Shown here one piece after another: positions 9,265 to 18,438 of a stretch of 64,000 nucleotides of DNA. The notes under the pieces were generated by a model that was given only the letters and a program-made list of their open reading frames with translations, was not told the origin of the DNA and searched no databases. The stretch spans positions 62,001 through 126,000 of the forward strand of contig NZ_JAQSCU010000008.1 in assembly GCF_029945535.1 (NCBI RefSeq), in the 5' to 3' direction. The position numbers were made by a program, and so were the translations under genes. Source of the stretch: Methylotenera sp. GTDB taxonomy: Bacteria; Pseudomonadota; Gammaproteobacteria; Burkholderiales; Methylophilaceae. Numbering within the stretch: the stretch's first letter is position 1; each line of letters starts with the position of its first letter.

Positions 9265-9993
9265 CTAATTAGCGTAAAAGCGTTCAGTGTTGATAAAGCC
9301 GCGCTGATTCTGCTCGCAAGCGTTACGGCAAACGTCATCCTCTGCTGCAGTGCCAGCATGCCAAGCGCTTAATAACACATCCGATGGTTTGTAAGCGATT
9401 GCAGTATCTAAAGGATGTGGCGCAGTTGATAGCACCACTAATACGTTCATATCAAAGCGCAAATCGACTACATCACCCACTTTGCTATTGCCTGCATTAA
9501 AAACTAAACCACCAGTATCGTTCGCACGTACTTTGCTGAATAAATTCACATTGGCAACCAAATCACGTTGACCTAAACCATGCTTGGCAAGCTCGATTAA
9601 CAAGCCATCTTTTGCACTACGGTACATGTTATTGCGATGTGTTTGATAATTGGCAACGCCATATTTCTGTTCGATGAGTTTTGCATCAGAGATGCCGCAC
9701 ATGGTGTCATGCCAGCCTACCGTGTCATGAATAAATGAGCACATCACTCGCCCCATGTCGGAATAACACACATTCCCCGTAGTTAAAAAAGCCGTATGTT
9801 GTGCTTTCAAACTATCGGGCATGTTGTAGCGTTCTAGTTTTTCTTCGAAGTTATATAGCAAGAGAGAGACATTCGCCCCACCTTGCAAGTCAGTAAAACG
9901 CAATGCGGAACCTCTGCGCATAAGCCCAGACCAGTGATTACCTCCTGGTACAGTTTCTTCCCACAGTATTTCTTTTGGATTAAATGTGCTCAT
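9265..9993 (-). CDS. Carboxyguanidine deiminase subunit (DUF1989, second paralogue)
   Basis: A 242-residue DUF1989 protein, paralogous to its downstream neighbour: it shares the GGNHWSGLMRRGSALRFTDL start, the YSDMGRVMCSFIHDTVGWHDTMCG core (conserved His and Cys), and the VGDVVDLRFDMNVLVVLSTAPHPLD end. The two proteins form the heteromeric carboxyguanidine deiminase in characterised systems. The close spacing (9 bp to the next gene, about 40 bp after the glutamine synthetase-like gene) supports one transcript. The C-terminal tail contains two cysteines (CRNACEQNQRG). Confidence 0.88.
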   Translation of the reverse strand: MSTFNPKEILWEETVPGGNHWSGLMRRGSALRFTDLQGGANVSLLLYNFEEKLERYNMPDSLKAQHTAFLTTGNVCYSDMGRVMCSFIHDTVGWHDTMCGISDAKLIEQKYGVANYQTHRNNMYRSAKDGLLIELAKHGLGQRDLVANVNLFSKVRANDTGGLVFNAGNSKVGDVVDLRFDMNVLVVLSTAPHPLDTAIAYKPSDVLLSAWHAGTAAEDDVCRNACEQNQRGFINTERFYAN

Positions 9994-10033
9994 TTTTTCA
10001 ACTTAGTCTTATTTATAAATAACAAAATACTGC

Positions 10034-11395
10034 TTAGAACATATAGCTGTAGCGCTCGATTTCCCATTGGCTGACAGTCAAATGGTAGGTTTCCCACTCT
10101 TCAGTTTTATATTTTATGAATTCATCACGCAGCTCTTTACCTAATGTTTTTTCAACTAATGGGTCTGCTGCAAACGCTGCGACTGCCTCTATTAGCGTTT
10201 GTGGTAAAAAGCCAATTCCACGCGCTTGGCGTTGCTCTTCGTTCATGTCATAGAGGTTATCTTCATTCGGTTTACCTGGATCTAATCCTTCACGAATGCC
10301 CTCTAAACCAGCGGCCAAAGCTAATGTTGCAGCAAGATATGGGTTTACCGCGCCATCAGCATTGCGCGATTCACAACGCCCGCCGCCCATAGGTACGCGT
10401 ACAGAGTTAGTGCGGTTATTGGAGCCGTATGAGTTAAATACTGGTGCCCAGCTAAAGTAGCTCATTGCACCACGGCGAACCAATCGTTTATAACTGTTAA
10501 CCGTAGGTGCAAATGCAGCACATAGGGCGGGGCCGTGCTTCAAAATACCAGCGATGAACTGATAACCTAAAGTCGTTAAACCCAGTCCGCGCGGGTCATC
10601 TTTAGGGTCGCAAGCAAATAGGTTTTTACCTGTTGTTAAATCGTACAGTGACATATTAAAATGTGCGCCCGTGCCCGTTTTATCGGCAAATGGCTTAGGC
10701 ATCATGGTGGCAACAAGCCCATCTTCTTTGGCATAGTGCTTTGCCATATAACGGAAGAAAATCAGGCGGTCACACTGAGTGAGTGCATCGCTATAGTTAA
10801 AATCAAACTCGAATTGGCTGTTGGCATCTTCATGGTCAAATGAATATAAATCCCAACCCAAACCATTGATTGCCGTGGCCATTTTATCTAGCCAGGCAAA
10901 GTTATCCATAAAGCCGCGTACGTCATAGCAAGCCTTCTCTAGCTTATCGTCTGGATTAGGCACGCTTAAGCTACCATCAGCATTTTGTTTCAACAAATAA
11001 ATTTCGCACTCAATACCAAGGTTCATGCCGAAACCCATTTCAGCAGCTTGTGCTAAAACATTTTTAAGCGCTACGCGAGTATTCAATGCATAAGGCTTAC
11101 CTTGAAAGTGATTATCCGCTGGCATCCATGCAACTTTAGGCTCCCAAGGCAGTTGAATGATATGGTCTAGATCTGGTACGGAATTCAATTCATCATCACT
11201 CGGCGCCTGACCCAAGCCATCCAGCGCGTAGCCTGTATATCGCTCTGACCCAGCCGCCATTTGTGGCAAATGATCTATAGGCACTACTTTAGCTTTAGGA
11301 ATACCGTGAATATCGACATAAGCACCGATGCAGTATTTAACACCTTGGTCTTGTAGTTTTTGCTGTATTGCTGAAACTTCTTTTGCTGATTTCAT
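10034..11395 (-). CDS. Type III glutamine synthetase-like enzyme (GlnT/GmaS family)
   Basis: A 453-residue glutamine synthetase-fold protein with the beta-grasp N terminus and a catalytic domain: [23 protein letters not shown], the [10 protein letters not shown] region and the [23 protein letters not shown] and [19 protein letters not shown] motifs that bind ATP and glutamate. The family includes GlnT glutamine synthetases and gamma-glutamylmethylamide synthetases of methylotrophs, so the amine could be ammonia or methylamine. Inside the guanidine operon, the simplest reading is capture of the ammonia released from guanidine, which is inference. It starts 12 bp after the creatininase-family gene. 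Confidence 0.85.
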   Translation of the reverse strand: MKSAKEVSAIQQKLQDQGVKYCIGAYVDIHGIPKAKVVPIDHLPQMAAGSERYTGYALDGLGQAPSDDELNSVPDLDHIIQLPWEPKVAWMPADNHFQGKPYALNTRVALKNVLAQAAEMGFGMNLGIECEIYLLKQNADGSLSVPNPDDKLEKACYDVRGFMDNFAWLDKMATAINGLGWDLYSFDHEDANSQFEFDFNYSDALTQCDRLIFFRYMAKHYAKEDGLVATMMPKPFADKTGTGAHFNMSLYDLTTGKNLFACDPKDDPRGLGLTTLGYQFIAGILKHGPALCAAFAPTVNSYKRLVRRGAMSYFSWAPVFNSYGSNNRTNSVRVPMGGGRCESRNADGAVNPYLAATLALAAGLEGIREGLDPGKPNEDNLYDMNEEQRQARGIGFLPQTLIEAVAAFAADPLVEKTLGKELRDEFIKYKTEEWETYHLTVSQWEIERYSYMF

Positions 11396-11407
11396 AAATA
11401 ATTCTTT

Positions 11408-12172
11408 CTAATGCGTATGATTGGAAAAATAAGAATTTGCTAAAGGGGGTGTTTCTTTTAAACCTTGTTGAATTAATCTACTCAGGTCTTCTACCATCCA
11501 TTGAAACCATTCCTGACCTTTTTCAGCAGTCGAAATACTGGGCATGCCAGTGACACCATTAGTACTAGTGCGGTTGACGGGGTGAGAGAAAACTAAGCCT
11601 TCTGTACGATCCGGGTCATCAGCAAGATTTAATAACTCAGTACGTACCATATGAGGCGCTGTGGCAAGCATCAGCGAAGTTTCTGCATCATTCGCATGCC
11701 AATCGTCACCATCTGCATGATGAAACTGTCTCACGCGCTCGCTAATATGGGCGGAATTAATCACTGTCACCATCATGTCGTCGTGTTCTGCACGTAACAT
11801 TTCTAAAGCACAGCGTAACGGTGCGGCATTGGTAACATGGGTGTTCACAATAAATAAGCGACGAATTCCACTGTGATAAGCCCAGTCTCCAATATCTTTC
11901 ATCATGTTTATCAAGGTGATTGGCTGAATTGCCAAAGTACCCGGCCAGCGTTGGCTATGCCCGATTGAGCAACCATAGGGCATGGTTGGCAACATTGGCA
12001 CATTGGTCAATGTTGATACGGCACTACATAAAACATCCGCTAAAACATAATCCATGCCACAGCCCATGTGCGGCCCATGTTGCTCGGTTGCGCCTATCGG
12101 CAAAATGGCGGCTTGATTCGCTTCTGCAATTTTTTCGGGCAATTCTGCCCATGTGAGTTCAGACCAAAACAT
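11408..12172 (-). CDS. Creatininase-family amidohydrolase
   Basis: The 254-residue protein has the creatininase signature: LPIGATEQHGPHMGCGMDYVLAD (metal ligands Glu, His, Asp), GIRRLFIVNTHVTNAAPL, and the DDWHANDAETSLMLA segment with further metal-binding residues. Family members hydrolyse small cyclic amides such as creatinine, or act on other amide bonds. Its place between the ABC ATPase and the glutamine synthetase-like gene of a guanidine operon is unusual and suggests that the importer may also bring in a guanidino compound that needs ring opening or amide cleavage. That substrate is inferred, not seen. Confidence 0.83.
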   Translation of the reverse strand: MFWSELTWAELPEKIAEANQAAILPIGATEQHGPHMGCGMDYVLADVLCSAVSTLTNVPMLPTMPYGCSIGHSQRWPGTLAIQPITLINMMKDIGDWAYHSGIRRLFIVNTHVTNAAPLRCALEMLRAEHDDMMVTVINSAHISERVRQFHHADGDDWHANDAETSLMLATAPHMVRTELLNLADDPDRTEGLVFSHPVNRTSTNGVTGMPSISTAEKGQEWFQWMVEDLSRLIQQGLKETPPLANSYFSNHTH

Positions 12173-12180
12173 GCTATCGA

Positions 12181-13095
12181 TTACTCCACATTATCTTCAA
12201 TGTTTACAAAACGAATCATGCGCTGAGTAATGGCTTCATCTTCAGCGTCCTTTTCAGCCAGCGTTTTGGGTGGATGGATAAGTGCTTCCAGCCGCGCCTT
12301 GGTAGCTAAAAATTCTGGACTTGTAAAATCTCTAACACTTCGTGGTCTTGGCACAGGTACTTCAATCAACTCTTGCACTTCGCCTGGGTGTGCTTTTAGA
12401 ACCAGAATTCTATCCGCCAGAAAAATAGCTTCATCCAAATCATGTGTAATAAACAAAATAGTCACATCGACATTGCGCCAAATTTCAAGTAAATGTGTTT
12501 GCATCTTGGCGCGAGATTGCGCATCCAATGCACCAAAAGGCTCATCCATTAACAAAATACGTGGTTGATTGACTAGGGCACGCGCGATGGCAACGCGCTG
12601 CTTCATACCGCCCGAAAGTTCATGCGGATAGGCATTTGCGAACTTCTCTAGGCCAACTAATTCCAGCCACAAATCCGCTTCTTTTCCAGCTTCATCGGCG
12701 CTGGCATTGTTCATTTCCAAGCCGAACATGACGTTTTTTCTAACACTTAACCATGGAAATAAAGTGTAGCCTTGGAATACCATTCCCCGGTCACGTCCTG
12801 GCCCTGTCACTGGTTTTCCATCAAGTAAAACATCACCAGAAGTGTGTGGTTCCAAACCGGCCAAAATGCGAATTAACGTTGATTTACCACAACCTGATGG
12901 GCCAATCACGCAAACAAATTCACGTCTATGCGTTTTAAAATTAATGTTTTTAAGTGCGGTGACCTCACCTTTTGCAGTCTTGTACACTTTACCTAACTGC
13001 TTCACCTCTAAAATCACTTCGCGCTGTTTGAGTCTATCAAAGCGATTTTTAACGGCTTCAGATTGATCTAAATAACTTGGAAGATTAGTGTTCAT
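12181..13095 (-). CDS. ABC transporter ATP-binding protein (nitrate/sulfonate/taurine type)
   Basis: A 304-residue ATPase. Residues ~30-260 hold the nucleotide-binding domain with Walker [11 protein letters not shown]-loop [11 protein letters not shown], signature LSGGMKQR, Walker [13 protein letters not shown] and switch [14 protein letters not shown]. The subfamily is that of SsuB/TauB/NrtD importers; this type accompanies guanidine-I riboswitches and urea-type carboxylases elsewhere. It has an extended N terminus (~28 residues) and a C-terminal extension after residue 260. It lies 14 bp after the permease gene, and presumably energises uptake of guanidine. Confidence 0.92.
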   Translation of the reverse strand: MNTNLPSYLDQSEAVKNRFDRLKQREVILEVKQLGKVYKTAKGEVTALKNINFKTHRREFVCVIGPSGCGKSTLIRILAGLEPHTSGDVLLDGKPVTGPGRDRGMVFQGYTLFPWLSVRKNVMFGLEMNNASADEAGKEADLWLELVGLEKFANAYPHELSGGMKQRVAIARALVNQPRILLMDEPFGALDAQSRAKMQTHLLEIWRNVDVTILFITHDLDEAIFLADRILVLKAHPGEVQELIEVPVPRPRSVRDFTSPEFLATKARLEALIHPPKTLAEKDAEDEAITQRMIRFVNIEDNVE

Positions 13096-13109
13096 GTCTA
13101 TATACGCCC

Positions 13110-14075
13110 TTACTCTTTATTCGCAGGCCTGTCCCAAGGGAACAAGTGCTTACCTAGCCAAGCTAGAATTAAATCTCCACCTAAGCCAATCACGCCGATA
13201 ATGATGATGGCAGCATAAACGTTATCAAAATGCTGATACCGTGCCTGCTGTGTGATAAACCATGTGATGCCTGATGATGTACCTATCAACTCTGCCACTA
13301 TCAGATATGTCCAGGCCCAGCCTAATAGGATGCGTTGATCACGATATAGCTCTGGCAAAATACCAGGGATAATCACGTGCATCATGAGTTTAAATTTACT
13401 AGTGCCTAGCGTTAGCGCGGCTTCTAGCAGTGAGTAATCCAGCTTACGTGTGGTATTTGCGATAATCAGAATTTGCTGAAACAAAGTACCAATCACGATA
13501 ATGGCTATTTTCGGACCGTCATATATCCCCAAAATAGCGACCGCTAACGCACCGAATGCAGGTGCAGGCAAATACCTGAAAAACTCTATGAATGGCTCAT
13601 TTAGCCTAGAAACTGCACTGTATGTTCCACATAAAATTCCGATGGGAACACCAATCAATGATGAGATAAAGAACCCCCAAAATATAATCTGAATGCTATG
13701 CCAAAGACTTTCATGTAGCCATTTACCATCACGCTGCTCAGGCGCTGTTGTAAAGCCTGTATACAATGCTTTTGCAACTTCATGTGGTGCAGGTAAGTAG
13801 ATGGGGTTGGCAGGCTTGCCTTCAGGAATCACCTTGCCAGCAGCCTTCATGTTGGCGGACTCTTCCTTAAATGATGCCTTATCCACCAGCATGTCTACCT
13901 GAAAGTAATCGACATCTCCTGGCTTACTCACTAACACCATCGGATGCCATACAAACGGCACATAACTCACTACACACCAAATTAGCAAAGGCAACAGAAA
14001 TGAGCCTAAACCCAATAACTTTTGCCTACGCGGCGACAGCTCCCTACGCACAGCAAACCAAGACTCTAGACTCAT
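13110..14075 (-). CDS. ABC transporter permease (SsuC/TauC type)
   Basis: A 321-residue permease with about six hydrophobic segments. Between the first helix (~20-40) and the core there is an insertion of about 75 residues, probably periplasmic, longer than in most SsuC proteins but usual for the urea-carboxylase-linked subgroup. The cytoplasmic coupling (EAA) loop [25 protein letters not shown] is clear. It pairs with the adjacent ATPase and substrate-binding protein. Confidence 0.9.
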   Translation of the reverse strand: MSLESWFAVRRELSPRRQKLLGLGSFLLPLLIWCVVSYVPFVWHPMVLVSKPGDVDYFQVDMLVDKASFKEESANMKAAGKVIPEGKPANPIYLPAPHEVAKALYTGFTTAPEQRDGKWLHESLWHSIQIIFWGFFISSLIGVPIGILCGTYSAVSRLNEPFIEFFRYLPAPAFGALAVAILGIYDGPKIAIIVIGTLFQQILIIANTTRKLDYSLLEAALTLGTSKFKLMMHVIIPGILPELYRDQRILLGWAWTYLIVAELIGTSSGITWFITQQARYQHFDNVYAAIIIIGVIGLGGDLILAWLGKHLFPWDRPANKE

Positions 14076-14134
14076 TCTGCAACCAATCTATTTAGTTTAA
14101 TTAGTGTCGATATTCAAAAAACTAAACAGTCAGA

Positions 14135-15136
14135 CTATTTAGTTAGCAATGATGGGTCTATCGCTTTTTGTATATCCATAGGCTTTTTGTATACGCCGTA
14201 TTTCACATTGAAGTCATCTGAGATTTTTGAAGAGCCGTATAGAGATTTAAAGCCAGGTGCTTTAACAAATACTTTTCTACCTTCTTCTAGGCTGAGCAAC
14301 TTAGTGCCTTTCAATAATGGTAAATAAGCTTCTGGTTTAATACCAACGCGAGCTGCCATTATTTTTACTGCATCTGGTTGAGTTTTAGGGTCATTGATGT
14401 ACATCACCACTTTGTCCCAAACTTTAATCACTTTTTTCCAGTCAGCTTTGCGGCTAGACAAGCTCGTTGGGCTTACTGTTAATACGTCATAGATAAGGCC
14501 GGGTTCATCAGCAGAAGTGTAGATTGGTTTAGCGCCAGGAACGCGACTCATAGCTTCACCAGAATTTGGTTGCCATGCGCCAATAGCAGACAAATCACCT
14601 GAAGCTAATGCTTGTGGGGTTTCGTTGGTTTTGGTGTTGATGATTGTGACATCAGACTCTTTCATGCCAATTTTTTCTAAACCATTCAGCAGTAAAAGAT
14701 GTTCAACAAAGCCTGTTTCAAGACCGATTTTTTTGCCTTTTAAATCCTTTAGACTTTTAATGCCCTGCTTAGCCACAATCATATCGTTGCCGTTAGAGTA
14801 ATCAGTCAAAAGTATCATGACATTTTTAGCGCCACCTGAACCAGTAACAAGCGCATCGCCATTGGTGACAGTAACACCATCAATTTTCCCTGCGGCAAAT
14901 GCATCCATAGAAGCAACGTAATCAAACCACTCAAATTGGACATCTACACCAGCCTCTTTAAACCAGCCCTTATCAATGGCAACTTGCCATGCGACCCAAC
15001 CTGGCCAATCGCTGTAACCGACCTTTAAAGGCGCAGCAGCGTTAGATAGACTTGTGAATAGTAAAGATGCGGTAAATGCAGTGGCAGTTAATACAGTACG
15101 TGCAGAAAAACGTTTGATAAAACTTGAGTTTTGCAT
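14135..15136 (-). CDS. ABC transporter periplasmic substrate-binding protein
   Basis: A 333-residue NMT1/TauA-like binding protein. It has a Sec signal peptide (hydrophobic core ~15-30, probable cleavage after SNA at ~33) followed by [25 protein letters not shown], the typical lobe-1 start, then [18 protein letters not shown] and a second lobe. Shine-Dalgarno AGGAG (15143-15147) lies six bases before the ATG. It is the first gene after the guanidine-I riboswitch, so the ligand is most likely guanidine or a related guanidino compound. Confidence 0.92.
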   Translation of the reverse strand: MQNSSFIKRFSARTVLTATAFTASLLFTSLSNAAAPLKVGYSDWPGWVAWQVAIDKGWFKEAGVDVQFEWFDYVASMDAFAAGKIDGVTVTNGDALVTGSGGAKNVMILLTDYSNGNDMIVAKQGIKSLKDLKGKKIGLETGFVEHLLLLNGLEKIGMKESDVTIINTKTNETPQALASGDLSAIGAWQPNSGEAMSRVPGAKPIYTSADEPGLIYDVLTVSPTSLSSRKADWKKVIKVWDKVVMYINDPKTQPDAVKIMAARVGIKPEAYLPLLKGTKLLSLEEGRKVFVKAPGFKSLYGSSKISDDFNVKYGVYKKPMDIQKAIDPSLLTK

Positions 15137-15187
15137 GGCTGGCTCCTAGGTTGGTAAAAAGTCGAGAAGGCGGCATTTATATAAACG

Positions 15188-15290
15188 CTTCCTCCCGGGC
15201 TTTTATCCCTCCGTGTAGCCACATGTTGATTGGCCGACAACTCTCGGACCAGACACTCTTATAAAATAAAAGCCGGAACCCTAGTCATCT
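15188..15290 (-). ncRNA. Guanidine-I (ykkC) riboswitch
   Basis: Read on the minus strand, the leader shows the conserved blocks of the ykkC motif in order: CTAGGGTTCCGGCT (15284-15271), CTGGTCCGAGAG (15252-15241), and ACACGGAGGGATAAAAGCCC (15217-15198) followed by GGGAGG. These match the guanidine-binding aptamer class almost base for base. It lies ~50 bases upstream of the substrate-binding protein start codon. The expression platform is not obvious: I see no strong terminator, only a weak AT-rich inverted repeat around 15173-15189, so control could be by that helix or by access to the ribosome site. Confidence 0.95.
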
Positions 15291-15345
15291 TTTTGAAACT
15301 TCAGCGGTTAGTAAACACTCACCGCTTTCTCGCTGATTACTTATA

Positions 15346-15361
15346 AGCAATCAGCATGCCA
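15346..15361 (-). promoter_or_regulatory. Sigma54 (-24/-12) promoter of the guanidine operon
   Basis: The minus strand reads TGGCATGCTGATTGCT, matching TGGCAC-N5-TTGCW, with GG and GC separated by exactly 10 bases. It would start transcription near 15335, about 45 bases upstream of the riboswitch aptamer. It overlaps an imperfect inverted repeat (15332-15355). Confidence 0.7.
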
Positions 15362-15446
15362 GCTATTGATAAAAATTACTTTCCTTCTAAATCATATAGT
15401 TAATAACTCATCACGAAATTGACGATCTTGTAATTCATAGCTATCC

Positions 15447-15461
15447 GCACCAACTTAGTGC
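15447..15461. promoter_or_regulatory. NtrC-type enhancer site
   Basis: GCACCAACTTAGTGC fits the NtrC core GCAC-N7-GTGC. It is centred about 119 bp upstream of the start predicted from the sigma54 element, a usual distance for NtrC enhancers. Only one site is clear. Confidence 0.6.
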
Positions 15462-15528
15462 TGCGTAATGAGAATTGCACTGTTTAAATAGCGCCGAAAT
15501 GTTATGAAGAAATAATTTCCATTAATTA

Positions 15529-15567
15529 TATATAGGCTCCTATACAATTTGCATAGGAGCCTATATA
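15529..15567. promoter_or_regulatory. Large inverted repeat overlapping the marR promoter, probable MarR operator
   Basis: TATATAGGCTCCTAT (15529-15543) and ATAGGAGCCTATATA (15553-15567) are perfect 15-bp arms with a 9-bp spacer. A TATAAT -10 box (15564-15569) begins inside the right arm, 30 bp before the marR start codon, so a bound regulator would block transcription. Autorepression by the adjacent MarR protein is inferred. Confidence 0.7.
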
Positions 15568-15599
15568 ATATATCCACCATTAAGCAGGATAGTCAATAA

Positions 15600-16076
15600 A
15601 TGTCAGAGTCATCAGAAAATTGGCAGCCAAAAACGATGCCCTCAATACTCATCTCTCATGCGGCAAGAGCGCTTGCGCGTAGAGCCGATACAAAGTTACG
15701 AGATATTGGCATCAGCACTAGTCAATTCCCTGTGCTTGTAGCTTTAAAGGATGGTGCACGGCTTACACAAAAAGAGTTGGCACTATTAGCCAACGTCGAA
15801 CAGCCCAGCATGGCCCAGCTTCTAACTCGCATGGAGCGCGACGGTCTTATCCGCAGGGAAGCTGATCCGAACGATGGAAGAAGCAGTCTTATTTCACTGA
15901 CTAATACCGCCACTAGCCTGTTCTCACCTGTTCGAGCCATCCTTACTCAAGGTAATCAAGAAGCCTTGGCAGGTTTTAACGACAGCGAGATCGAACAGTT
16001 GGTCGCTTTGCTTCACCGTGTGATTGCTAATGTGGGCGATGGCAAATGTCTATTAGCGACTGTATCCCCCAAATAA
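15600..16076 (+). CDS. MarR-family transcriptional regulator
   Basis: A 158-residue MarR protein: dimerisation helices at both ends, winged helix at ~40-105 with LTQKELALLANVEQPSMAQLLTRMERDGLI as the helix-turn-helix and DPNDGRSS as the wing. An AGGA Shine-Dalgarno lies ~10 bases before the ATG. It is divergent from the guanidine operon and 44 bp ahead of an MFS transporter gene that it probably controls through the palindrome at 15529-15567. Confidence 0.9.
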   Translation: MSESSENWQPKTMPSILISHAARALARRADTKLRDIGISTSQFPVLVALKDGARLTQKELALLANVEQPSMAQLLTRMERDGLIRREADPNDGRSSLISLTNTATSLFSPVRAILTQGNQEALAGFNDSEIEQLVALLHRVIANVGDGKCLLATVSPK

Positions 16077-16120
16077 TCTACGTTTAACCAACAATATTTG
16101 ACGAATTGACGATCAATCCT

Positions 16121-17380
16121 ATGACTCACGCTGACGTACAAAAAAAACCCGAATTTACTCGCTATCAAATCTTTGTCATGGGGCTGTTAGCGTTTTTACA
16201 GTTCTCGGTCATTCTTGATTTTATGATTATGTCGCCGCTCGGTGCACTGATTATGCCTGCGATGGAAATTAGCCCGCGCCAGTTTGGCCTGATTGTTTCT
16301 GCATATGCATTTAGTGCGGGCATCAGCGGGCTATTAATGGCTGGGTTTGCCGACCGCTACGACCGTAAGAAAATATTGCTCGTCTTTTATACTGGCTTTG
16401 TTGCCGCCACCGTATGGTGTGGTTTAGCTCAAACATTCCCAATGTTACTACTGGCGCGCATCGTCACCGGAATCTTCGGCGGCGTGATTGGCTCAGTCGT
16501 TCTTGCGATTGCTACCGATCTTTTCGCACCGCAATTGCGTGGGCGCGTGATGGGCGTCATTCAAACGGCGTTTGCAGCAAGCCAGGTATTAGGATTGCCC
16601 GTAGGACTTTACTTATCGAATCGTTGGACTTGGCACGCGCCTTTTTTAGCCATGGCAGCATTCGGTGCCATTGGAGGCATCATCATTGTGTGGCGCATGC
16701 AACCCGTTGTTGAGCATCTCAAAGCGCCGCAGGAACACAGTGCATTTACACACTTACTCAATACGCTATCTGACCCGCGCCATCTAACAGCCTTTGCTAC
16801 GACCGCACTATTAACGACTGGTGGATTTATGCTCATGCCTTTCAGCAGTGTATTCACAGTCAATAACTTGGGAGTGAGTATTGAACACTTGCCGACAATC
16901 TATTTGATCACTGGCTTATGCACAATATTTGTGGGGCCGTTAGTTGGCAGAGCCGCTGATAAATTTGGCAAAATTCCAGTGTTTATGGTTGGCAGTATTG
17001 TCACCATGATAATGGTGATGATCTACACCCATTTAGGTACAGTTCCATTCGCCACAGTCATCATCGTCAACGTCTTAATGTTTATTGGCATATTCTCTCG
17101 GATGATTCCGTTTCAGGCATTAGTAACGTCTGTTCCGGAAACAACTAAGCGCGGCTCATTCAACGCGGTCAGTGCCTCTATTCAGCAGTTTGCGGGCGGT
17201 TTTGCCTCAATTCTAGCTGGTCACATTGTCGCGATCGGGGCAGATGGAAAGTTGCAGCATTTCGCCTGGGTCGGTTATATCGTCGTCGGGACGACAATTG
17301 TGACCGCCGTCCTGACATGGTTTATTCAGCAGGGAATCCAGAAGCGCGCGCAGCCTATACCTGAAGCAGCAACCACTTAA
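16121..17380 (+). CDS. MFS transporter (12 TM, sugar efflux/multidrug type)
   Basis: About 419 residues with 12 hydrophobic segments and the MFS loop 2-3 motif GFADRYDRKKILL; the second half repeats it as GRAADKFGKIPVF. It resembles AraJ/DHA1-type drug or sugar exporters. The ATG at 16121 is chosen; an in-frame TTG at 16106 would add five residues, and neither has a strong Shine-Dalgarno. It follows the MarR gene, a typical arrangement for an inducible exporter. Substrate unknown; guanidine is possible given the neighbour but there is no direct evidence. Confidence 0.88.
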   Translation: MTHADVQKKPEFTRYQIFVMGLLAFLQFSVILDFMIMSPLGALIMPAMEISPRQFGLIVSAYAFSAGISGLLMAGFADRYDRKKILLVFYTGFVAATVWCGLAQTFPMLLLARIVTGIFGGVIGSVVLAIATDLFAPQLRGRVMGVIQTAFAASQVLGLPVGLYLSNRWTWHAPFLAMAAFGAIGGIIIVWRMQPVVEHLKAPQEHSAFTHLLNTLSDPRHLTAFATTALLTTGGFMLMPFSSVFTVNNLGVSIEHLPTIYLITGLCTIFVGPLVGRAADKFGKIPVFMVGSIVTMIMVMIYTHLGTVPFATVIIVNVLMFIGIFSRMIPFQALVTSVPETTKRGSFNAVSASIQQFAGGFASILAGHIVAIGADGKLQHFAWVGYIVVGTTIVTAVLTWFIQQGIQKRAQPIPEAATT

Positions 17381-17469
17381 GTTTGTCTAGATGCTTCGCT
17401 GCTTCGCCACAACTATTGATAAAAGATTTTACTGAAGAGTCATAATTTAATATTACTCATAACTTGAGC

Positions 17470-18438
17470 TTAAAACTTAAACCTTGCTCCCAATGTCGAC
17501 CTAGCTAAAATATTCGGTACAAATGTTGAAAGTATCAAAACTATCGCCAGCAGTAGGTACACCCATCGCATAGAATAAGAGGTCACAAAACTAGCTGCTG
17601 GTTTTTGTTTTTGCACAAAATCATAAAAGGCTGAGTTGTCTTGGCCTTTGATATATTTAGCCTTAATTTCTCCTGCGAGCGAGATTAAATAGTCGCCTTC
17701 AAGCTGAGATAAAAAGCGGTCATATTCAGCCGATGCCACAGAAGGATCAGGCTCATCTTGACTAGGGTCAGAATAAGTGACCCCTACAGCCCCTGCATTA
17801 TTGTTGTCACTAATCGGCCAGTAACCAACACGTTTATTCGCAGAGTTGAATCTTGGCACGCCAACTTTAGTATTGCCGCCAACGCCTACAAATACAAAGT
17901 TTTTACCAATTTGAATACCACTCAAATCTTGCTTGATGGTCACATTGACTCTTGGCGCTTCATCGCCATCCGTAAAAAATAGCATCTGCGCAGGCACGTT
18001 TAATGAGTCAAAAGTATTGGCCGCAGCACGTACGCCAAAACTTAAACGGCTATTACCTTTCCAAGCCATGCGCCATTCCAAGTGATCAATAGAATCTGTA
18101 ATCACATCTAGATTTGCGCATACTTCTAGCGGAGTTATCAGCAAAGCAACATTATCTGAGGCGAAAATACCCACGCTAAAATAGGTGCCACAAGGCGAGG
18201 TTTGCACTACTTTTTTCATGAGTTGGCGCGTGTAGGCTAACCTGCTGACTGGCTGATTATTCAGCTTTTCATCTTCTGCATTCATGCTTTGTGACACATC
18301 AGCCACTAGCAAGTAATTGTGTACTTCTTGCTTTAGTTGAATGTCTGGCTTAAAAAGTGCTAATAACAATAAGCCAAAAGCAGCCACATAGAGCGATGTT
18401 TCATGATTGTCTTTTAAAAATGGTAGTATTTTTTTCAT
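17470..18438 (-). CDS. mxaL: MxaL, VWA-domain methanol dehydrogenase maturation protein
   Basis: 322 residues with a membrane segment near the N terminus (~15-28), a periplasmic von Willebrand A domain with a MIDAS motif (LLVADVSQSMNAED) and a C-terminal transmembrane helix (~292-312). It is the last gene of a minus-strand run in the order R-S-A-C-K-L, the order known from methanol dehydrogenase (mxa) clusters, where A, C, K and L are needed for metal (calcium) insertion into the enzyme. Its ATG overlaps the mxaK stop by ATGA, so translation is coupled. Confidence 0.85.
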   Translation of the reverse strand: MKKILPFLKDNHETSLYVAAFGLLLLALFKPDIQLKQEVHNYLLVADVSQSMNAEDEKLNNQPVSRLAYTRQLMKKVVQTSPCGTYFSVGIFASDNVALLITPLEVCANLDVITDSIDHLEWRMAWKGNSRLSFGVRAAANTFDSLNVPAQMLFFTDGDEAPRVNVTIKQDLSGIQIGKNFVFVGVGGNTKVGVPRFNSANKRVGYWPISDNNNAGAVGVTYSDPSQDEPDPSVASAEYDRFLSQLEGDYLISLAGEIKAKYIKGQDNSAFYDFVQKQKPAASFVTSYSMRWVYLLLAIVLILSTFVPNILARSTLGARFKF

